64,000 nucleotides of DNA from the NCBI GenBank assembly GCA_015258715.1, contig JABZHR010000005.1:1-64000 (forward strand), given 5' to 3'. How positions within the stretch are numbered: the stretch's first letter is position 1; each line of letters begins with the position of its first letter. The stretch is from Atopobium sp. GTDB taxonomy: Bacteria > Actinomycetota > Coriobacteriia > Coriobacteriales > Atopobiaceae. Of the stretch, positions 58,799-64,000 are shown in pieces. The translations under genes were made by a program, and so were the position numbers. Under the pieces are notes generated by a model. The model worked only from the letters and a program-made list of their open reading frames with translations. It searched no databases and was not told where the DNA came from.

Positions 58799-59086
58799 TC
58801 CGCCTGAAAAGTGCAAAGAATCTGTATTTGAGGCACCGATTCTTTTACAAAATCAGGCAAATCCACAGATTCTTTTACTTATATAGGCAGAAGTTACAGA
58901 TTCTTTGCAGAAATCAGGCGCGCGGCGGGCATACCCAAGCGTACACCTAGCGCGCGGCGGGCGGGCGCTGATTGCGCGCCAGCTCGCGCCAGCTCGTGCC
59001 GCCCGCCTGGCGAGAAACCCGTCCACTTCCAGCATATGCGCACAAGAAACCCGGCATCCACACGAAATGGATACCGGGTTGAAATC
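58799..59086 (+). repeat. Composite intergenic repeat, family B, copy 4 (M1-M3)
   Basis: M1 (58799-58923) is followed by a GC-rich segment and by M3 (hairpin AACCCGGCATCCA at 59048-59060 with 59068-59080, one mismatch). M2 is missing. The hairpin sits 29 bases from the purL stop codon and probably terminates purL. Confidence 0.8.
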
Positions 59087-59108
59087 GCTTGCAATCTGCG
59101 CTCGCACC

Positions 59109-62100
59109 TTACTTGAAGTACTCGACGCCACCCTCGATGAGAGGCTGGAACTGGTCGCCGGCGGTAAGCTCGGGGATGTTCTTGTAGAGGCCTGCACCGG
59201 AGCGCTCCGTGTGACCCATCTTGCCCAGGACGCGACCATCGGGGCTGGTAATGCCCTCGATAGCTAGGACGGAGCCGTTAGGATTAACGGAGAAGTCCAT
59301 GCTTGGAGTACCCGTTGCGTCAACGTACTGCGTTGCGATCTGGCCGTTAGCCTTGAGCGTTTCAAGAAGCTCGTTGGAAGCAACAAAGCGACCTTCTCCG
59401 TGGCTGATTGCGATGGTGTGGATGTCGCCAAGCGTGCACTTGGAGAGCCATGGCGACATCGTGGATGCAACGCTGGTACGAACAAGCTGGCTTTGGTGGC
59501 GGCCGATGGTGTTGAACGTCAGTGTTGGGCAGGTGTCGTCCATGGGTCGGATGTCGCCGTAAGGAACAAGGCCCAGCTTGATGAGTGCCTGGAAGCCATT
59601 GCAGATGCCCAGCATAAGGCCATCGCGCTGCTGCAGAAGCTCGCGAACAGCCTCGGTTACCTGAGGTGCGCGGAAGAGCGCGCAGATAAACTTAGCAGAT
59701 CCGTCTGGCTCGTCTCCGCCGGAGAAACCGCCTGGAATCATGACAATTTGGCTCTTCTTGATGGACTCTGCCAGCGCATTTGCGGACTCAACAATGTCCT
59801 GAGGTGTCAGGTTGTTAATGACCAGCGTGGTTGGGTCAGCGCCCGCACGCTCAAAAGCACGCGCAACGTCGTACTCGCAGTTGTTACCTGGGAATACGGG
59901 GATGATGACGCGTGGGCGAGCAGGTGCGATAAGGGCTGGACCAGCATAGGAGTGTCGTGTGGATGCACCGTCGAAGCTGATTTTCTCCACAGCCTCGTCG
60001 GAGCCTCCGCGGTAGGGGAAGACCTCCTCAAGTGGACGCTCCCATGCTTCCTGAAGCTCGGAGAGGTCGATCTTCTCGCCACACGCGCTAAAGGTGTACT
60101 CGGACGTGGTGACGCCCAGAGGAGCCACGCACACGCCGTCGACGTCGTCAACGGAAACGCCATCTGCCAGCTCAACGATGAAGGCACCGTAAGTTGGCGA
60201 GAAGAGCGCGTCGGCAGAAATCTCTGGGACCAGCTCAACGCCCAGCTTGTTGCCCAGGCAACTCTTGAAGAGAGCCTCGGCCACGCCGCCGTAACCTGGT
60301 GTGGTGATGGCAAGCGCACTCTTGGACTGGACCAGGGTGCTGACCAGCTTGTATGCGGTGAGCAGGGACTCGTTATCGGGGAGAAGGCCGCTCTCGTCGT
60401 AGGACGGGACAATGGAGATAAGCCTGTGACCTGCACCCTTGAACTCGTTGGAGACAATCTTGTCTACCTTGGTAAGGCCGGTAGCAAACGAAACCAGCGT
60501 TGGTGGAACGTCCAGGTCCTCAAAGGTGCCGGACATGGAGTCCTTGCCGCCGACAGCTGCAAGACCAAGGTTGACCTGTGCCATCAGTGCGCCAAGAAGG
60601 GCCGCTGCTGGCTTGCCCCAACGGTTTGGATTCTGACCGAGCTTCTCGAAGTACTCCTGGAAGGTGAGGTAGAGGTCCTGGTACTTAAAGCCGGTAGCAA
60701 CCAGCTTGGAAACGGACTCAACAACAGAGAGGTAGGCGCCGCGGAATTGGTCGGCTTCCATGAGGTAGGGGTTAAAGCCCCAAGCCATGCCCGAGACGGT
60801 GTTGGTCTGACCCATAACAGGAAGCTTAGCCACCATAGAAAGGGCAGGGGTCAGCTGGCGAGCGCCACCGAATGGCATGAGGACGGTACCTGCGCCAATG
60901 GTAGAGTCAAAGCGCTCGGAGAGACCCTTGTTGGATGCAACGTTTAGATCGCGTACCAGCGAGTGGAGTTTCTCGCCAAGAGTTGTGCCTGCCCAGGTAC
61001 GCTGGTAGGCAAGAGGCTTGGCCAGGCGCACGGTGATTGATTTAGGTGCGCCGTTTGAGGCAAGAAATGCACGGCTAATATTGACAATCTTTTGACCGCG
61101 CCAGCGCATGACCAGGCGAGGGTCCTCGGTGACTGTTGCCACAATGGTTGCCTCAAGGTTTTCCTCGCGGGCGTATGCGCAGAACTGATCGACGTCTTTT
61201 GCCTCAAGCGCAACGGCCATACGCTCCTGAGACTCGGAGATTGCCAGCTCAGTGCCATCAAGGCCGTCATACTTCTTAGGGACAGCGTCCAGGTTGATGT
61301 CAAGGCCGTCGGCGAGCTCGCCAATAGCAACAGAGACACCGCCTGCACCAAAGTCGTTGCAGCGCTTAATGAGTTTGCAAGCGTCTTCACGGCGGAAGAG
61401 GCGCTGAAGCTTGCGCTCAACAGGGGCGTTGCCCTTCTGGACCTCGGCACCGTCGCGCTCAATGGAGCCAGCGTCGTGGGCCTTGGAGGAACCGGTTGCG
61501 CCGCCAATGCCGTCGCGACCAGTGCGGCCGCCGAGAAGAACGATGATATCGCCATCTTCTGGACGCTCGCGGCGAACGTGGCTTTGAGGAGTTGCGCCTA
61601 CAACAGCACCAATCTCCATGCGTTTTGCAACGTACCCTGGGTGGTAGAGCTCAGAAACCTGGCCTGTAGCAAGGCCAATCTGGTTGCCGTAGCTGGAATA
61701 ACCTGCCGCTGCCGTGCGCACAATGGTGCGCTGAGGAAGCTTTCCAGGAAGCGTCTGGGAAACAGGAACGGTTGGGTCTGCAGCGCCCGTGACGCGCATT
61801 GCCTGGTAGACGTAGCTGCGGCCAGAAAGAGGGTCGCGGATAGCGCCACCGATGCAGGTAGCTGCGCCACCAAAGGGCTCAATCTCGGTTGGGTGGTTGT
61901 GAGTCTCATTCTTGAAGAGGAAGAGCCAGTCTTCATCTTTACCGTCAACGTCTACCTTGACCTTTACGGTACAGGCGTTGATTTCTTCTGACTCATCAAG
62001 ATTGGTGAGGACGCCCTTCTCGCGAAGGTACTTTGCACCAATAGTTGCCATGTCCCAAAGAGAGACGGCACGATCTTCTCGCCCAAGCTCTTTGCGCATG

Positions 62101-62864
62101 GAGAGGTACTTCTCAAACGCAGCCTTTACCAGGTCATCATCAATCTGCACGCCGGTAATTCCGGTGTTAAAGGTGGTGTGGCGGCAGTGGTCTGACCAGT
62201 AGGTATCAATGACGCGAATCTCGGTGATGGTAGGATCACGCTGCTCTGTGGTGAAGTACTGCTGGCAGAAGGTGAGGTCAGCCAGGTCCATTGCAAGGCC
62301 GTGAGAAACAATGAACTCCTTGAGGCCGTCCTGGTCAAGGGCATTAAAGCCCTCAAGAACCTCTACGTCAGCAGGCTCTGGAATGGAAATCTTGAGGGTC
62401 TCGGGCAGCTCAAGGGAAGCCTCGCGAGCCTCAACGGGGTTAATCAGGTAATTCTTGATGGCAGCAACGTCTGCCTCAGTGAGGTTTCCGGTCAGCACAT
62501 AAATGCGAGCGGAGCGCACAAGTGGGCGTTCTCCCTGGCTGATGAGCTGCACACATTCAGCTGCGGAGTCTGCGCGCTGGTCAAACTGGCCAGGCAAAAA
62601 CTCAACAGCAAACGTATGAACAGCCGCACCTTCAGAAGAAAACTCTGGCATGGTACGGCTGGCAAGATCGGACTGTGGCTCTGAGAAAACGGTGGGGATG
62701 CAGGACTCAAAGAGTTCCTCTGAAATTCCCTCGACATCGTAACGGTTGAGCAGGTCAATGCGTTGTAACTCGGTAATACCAAGAAGGTCTTTCACTTCTT
62801 TGAGCAGGGCTTTTGCCTCGCCCTCGAAACCAGATTTTCTTTGGACGTAGACGCGCAGGACCAT
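59109..62864 (-). CDS. purL: Phosphoribosylformylglycinamidine synthase, single-chain
   Basis: 1251 residues from ATG 62864 (GAAAGGTGG upstream). It catalyses ATP- and glutamine-dependent conversion of FGAR to FGAM in purine synthesis. The N-terminal PurS-like and linker regions run to about residue 250. The AIRS-type ATP site has FKNETHNHPTEIEPFGG near residue 325, and a second AIRS half follows. The C-terminal glutaminase has Cys in MLGICNGFQALIKLG (about residue 1088) and His/Glu in KMGHTERSGAG (about 1217). It is slightly shorter than the 1290-residue enterobacterial form but has all domains fused, unlike the PurLQS type. The gene is monocistronic here. Confidence 0.96.
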   Translation of the reverse strand: MVLRVYVQRKSGFEGEAKALLKEVKDLLGITELQRIDLLNRYDVEGISEELFESCIPTVFSEPQSDLASRTMPEFSSEGAAVHTFAVEFLPGQFDQRADSAAECVQLISQGERPLVRSARIYVLTGNLTEADVAAIKNYLINPVEAREASLELPETLKISIPEPADVEVLEGFNALDQDGLKEFIVSHGLAMDLADLTFCQQYFTTEQRDPTITEIRVIDTYWSDHCRHTTFNTGITGVQIDDDLVKAAFEKYLSMRKELGREDRAVSLWDMATIGAKYLREKGVLTNLDESEEINACTVKVKVDVDGKDEDWLFLFKNETHNHPTEIEPFGGAATCIGGAIRDPLSGRSYVYQAMRVTGAADPTVPVSQTLPGKLPQRTIVRTAAAGYSSYGNQIGLATGQVSELYHPGYVAKRMEIGAVVGATPQSHVRRERPEDGDIIVLLGGRTGRDGIGGATGSSKAHDAGSIERDGAEVQKGNAPVERKLQRLFRREDACKLIKRCNDFGAGGVSVAIGELADGLDINLDAVPKKYDGLDGTELAISESQERMAVALEAKDVDQFCAYAREENLEATIVATVTEDPRLVMRWRGQKIVNISRAFLASNGAPKSITVRLAKPLAYQRTWAGTTLGEKLHSLVRDLNVASNKGLSERFDSTIGAGTVLMPFGGARQLTPALSMVAKLPVMGQTNTVSGMAWGFNPYLMEADQFRGAYLSVVESVSKLVATGFKYQDLYLTFQEYFEKLGQNPNRWGKPAAALLGALMAQVNLGLAAVGGKDSMSGTFEDLDVPPTLVSFATGLTKVDKIVSNEFKGAGHRLISIVPSYDESGLLPDNESLLTAYKLVSTLVQSKSALAITTPGYGGVAEALFKSCLGNKLGVELVPEISADALFSPTYGAFIVELADGVSVDDVDGVCVAPLGVTTSEYTFSACGEKIDLSELQEAWERPLEEVFPYRGGSDEAVEKISFDGASTRHSYAGPALIAPARPRVIIPVFPGNNCEYDVARAFERAGADPTTLVINNLTPQDIVESANALAESIKKSQIVMIPGGFSGGDEPDGSAKFICALFRAPQVTEAVRELLQQRDGLMLGICNGFQALIKLGLVPYGDIRPMDDTCPTLTFNTIGRHQSQLVRTSVASTMSPWLSKCTLGDIHTIAISHGEGRFVASNELLETLKANGQIATQYVDATGTPSMDFSVNPNGSVLAIEGITSPDGRVLGKMGHTERSGAGLYKNIPELTAGDQFQPLIEGGVEYFK

Positions 62865-63062
62865 GGGGCCACCTTTCAATGCAAGCCTTTTACGCTTTTA
62901 CTGGCTTTATTGTACGTTACTTAGGTGGCCAAATTGGCGGTTGTCGAGAAAAGAAAAATGGGTTGTAACAGAGCGTTAAAAATACAGATTATTTAGTTAA
63001 AAGTTTTTAGGGCAGCATGATTTGCGCCGGCAAGTGCGCTCGCAAGTTCATAGCAGCAAGTT
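62865..63062. other. purL promoter region and ecfT 3' spacer
   Basis: On the minus strand a TACAAT box lies near 62910-62917. The palindrome GCCAAATTGGC at 62928-62938 lies just upstream of it and could be a purine operator. No gene was seen. Confidence 0.35.
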
Positions 63063-63857
63063 TTACGCCAGCACAAAGATAAGGGCGATAAAACAGGCGG
63101 TTATGCCTAAGGCAATTGCTTCGCGAGCTCCAAAGGTTGGTTGATGCCAACGTGTGCGAGAAGCCCCTGCTACATAGTGGCGTGCATCAAGTGCCTTAGA
63201 AAGGTTGTTGGCGTGTCTGAGTGAGCTTGCCAAAAGCGCCACCACAATGGAGAAGGTTGCGCGAAGTCTTTTAGGAAGTGATCCTGAAGCTACGTCTCCT
63301 GCACGAGCGGTTTGAGCCTCGGAAATAGACACGGCGTCGCCTGCAAGCGTTGGAATAAAGCGCAGCATAAGCGAGAAAATCATAGCAATTTCTTTACCGG
63401 GAAGGCCAATTTTTGAGAGCGGTGCGCAAGCTGCTTCAAAGGCATTGCCTAGATCAGTTTGAGTGGTGGTAAGCAGAAGTAGTGCACCCATCAAAATTGC
63501 AGCTAAAATGCGCACGGGGTAGAGAAAAGCGCTCCATGCTCCCACATCAGTGATGGTAAAGATTGACCAGGAAACAAGCACAGTTCCTTCTCGCGTAAGC
63601 AACAGGTTGAAGAGCGAGAGGAAGATGAGCAGCCAGGCAAGTGGGATGATTGACACAAGCACTTGTTTGACGGGAATTTTTGCCAGAGCTAGTAGGCAAA
63701 GTGCACCTACTACCAGCAGCGTAAGCTGTGGCGCGTTGCGGATAAAAAATGTTGCAAGCATCAGAAGGAGTGCGGCCAGGCATTTAACGTTGGGATTAAG
63801 CCTATGGATGAGCGAGTCCCCGTGATAGTACTGGCCCACAGAAATCTTAAGCGCCAT
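63063..63857 (-). CDS. ecfT: ECF transporter transmembrane component
   Basis: 264 residues with about five or six membrane helices, beginning ISVGQYYHGDSLIHRLNPN, the EcfT family opening. The two coupling-helix motifs are recognisable in EAQTARAGDVASG and ALDARHYVAG, which contact the ATPase pair. EcfT joins ATPases EcfA1/EcfA2 to exchangeable vitamin- or metal-binding S components. The start overlaps the end of the upstream ATPase gene by 11 bases. No S component is visible in the window, so the substrate is open; a shared (group II) module is possible. Confidence 0.9.
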   Translation of the reverse strand: MALKISVGQYYHGDSLIHRLNPNVKCLAALLLMLATFFIRNAPQLTLLVVGALCLLALAKIPVKQVLVSIIPLAWLLIFLSLFNLLLTREGTVLVSWSIFTITDVGAWSAFLYPVRILAAILMGALLLLTTTQTDLGNAFEAACAPLSKIGLPGKEIAMIFSLMLRFIPTLAGDAVSISEAQTARAGDVASGSLPKRLRATFSIVVALLASSLRHANNLSKALDARHYVAGASRTRWHQPTFGAREAIALGITACFIALIFVLA

Positions 63858-64000
63858 AACGACCTCCTTGTGTGAGGTCGTTGGGCTGTGTGGTGCTAGG
63901 GGTGGTCGTCACCACATCTACCAGTGCGTCTACCAGCTCAGATAGGGTCAAAGGTTCTCCCAGGTTGATTCCTGTAGTGCGGGACAGGCGCTGTGCCCAC
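63847..64000 (-). CDS. ECF transporter ATPase, C-terminal end only
   Basis: The open frame runs from the window edge to TAA at 63847-63849 and gives about 50 residues: WAQRLSRTTGINLGEPLTLS, then ELVDALVDVVTTT and a tail ending GGRYGA. No ATPase motifs are inside the visible part. Identification rests on the overlap with ecfT and on the GxxLxxPxTLxELVxAL pattern common at the end of EcfA proteins. Whether it is EcfA1, EcfA2 or a fused pair cannot be told. Confidence 0.65.
   Translation of the reverse strand, partial: WAQRLSRTTGINLGEPLTLSELVDALVDVVTTTPSTTQPNDLTQGGRYGA

Noticed and set aside
58467..58923. Short CRISPR array
   Set aside because: The 31-base steps contain diverged repeated words with near-constant linkers, include one inverted copy, have only three units per module and no cas genes nearby.
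52249..59086. ORFs of 60-100 codons inside the composite repeats
   Set aside because: The frames arise from the repeat sequence itself and are broken or shifted between copies; none has a ribosome binding site.

Overview
The window is a chromosomal segment of moderate GC content from a bacterium most likely in the Actinobacteria class Coriobacteriia, near Atopobium/Lancefieldella/Olsenella. That placement is an inference. It rests on the mix of split transketolase genes, an NfnAB-type transhydrogenase pair, an MscL with a C-terminal zinc ribbon, an ascorbate-type PTS operon and a single-chain PurL. There is no rRNA and no CRISPR array, and no recognisable transposase or integrase.

Layout. 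1-5 kb: a truncated amidohydrolase, a CobW-type GTPase, a sirtuin and a CBS-DRTGG inorganic pyrophosphatase. 5-8 kb: a MORN-repeat membrane protein overlapping an OatA-like acyltransferase. 8-17 kb: EttA, ferritin, an EamA transporter with L-asparaginase, a GH25 lysozyme with a DUF1846 protein, and a Pth2-type peptidyl-tRNA hydrolase. 17-19 kb: an AT-rich patch with an orphan prepilin peptidase and about 1.1 kb of apparently structured non-coding DNA. 19-29 kb: regulators, two lipoproteins, ManA, MscL, an M32 carboxypeptidase, an aminotransferase, a Ddl-like ATP-grasp protein and a ROK kinase. 29-33 kb: fructose PTS, 1-phosphofructokinase and YebC.

33.6-44.3 kb is the metabolic core. A DeoR regulator diverges from an ascorbate-type catabolic run: PTS IIA, IIC and IIB, a cytosolic beta-propeller of unknown role, UlaG, UlaF, UlaE, a transaldolase of the Fsa family and both transketolase halves. 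Together these would import and phosphorylate L-ascorbate or a relative, open the lactone, and pass pentose phosphates into the non-oxidative pentose phosphate pathway. The decarboxylase UlaD is not in the window.

44.3-47.45 kb is the most striking part. An AT-rich module (XRE-TPR regulator, a 10-codon ORF with a strong but hairpin-sequestered ribosome binding site, a strong terminator, and an ABC exporter) lies directly behind the transketolase C-half gene. It is followed by a diverged 196-bp duplicate of the 3' end of that same gene. This looks like an acquired island that rebuilt the end of its target gene. The short ORF could be a ribosome-stalling leader or a peptide signal.

48-64 kb is housekeeping: NfnAB, Pth, Pcp, Prs, GlmU, tRNA-Gln, a peptidoglycan-binding protein, a polyprenyl synthase, GalE, PurL, EcfT and the end of an ECF ATPase. 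Several intergenic gaps hold dispersed palindromic repeats in two families that share a layout of direct copies plus one inverted copy. The octamer GGCGAGAA is conspicuously frequent on both strands across the window.
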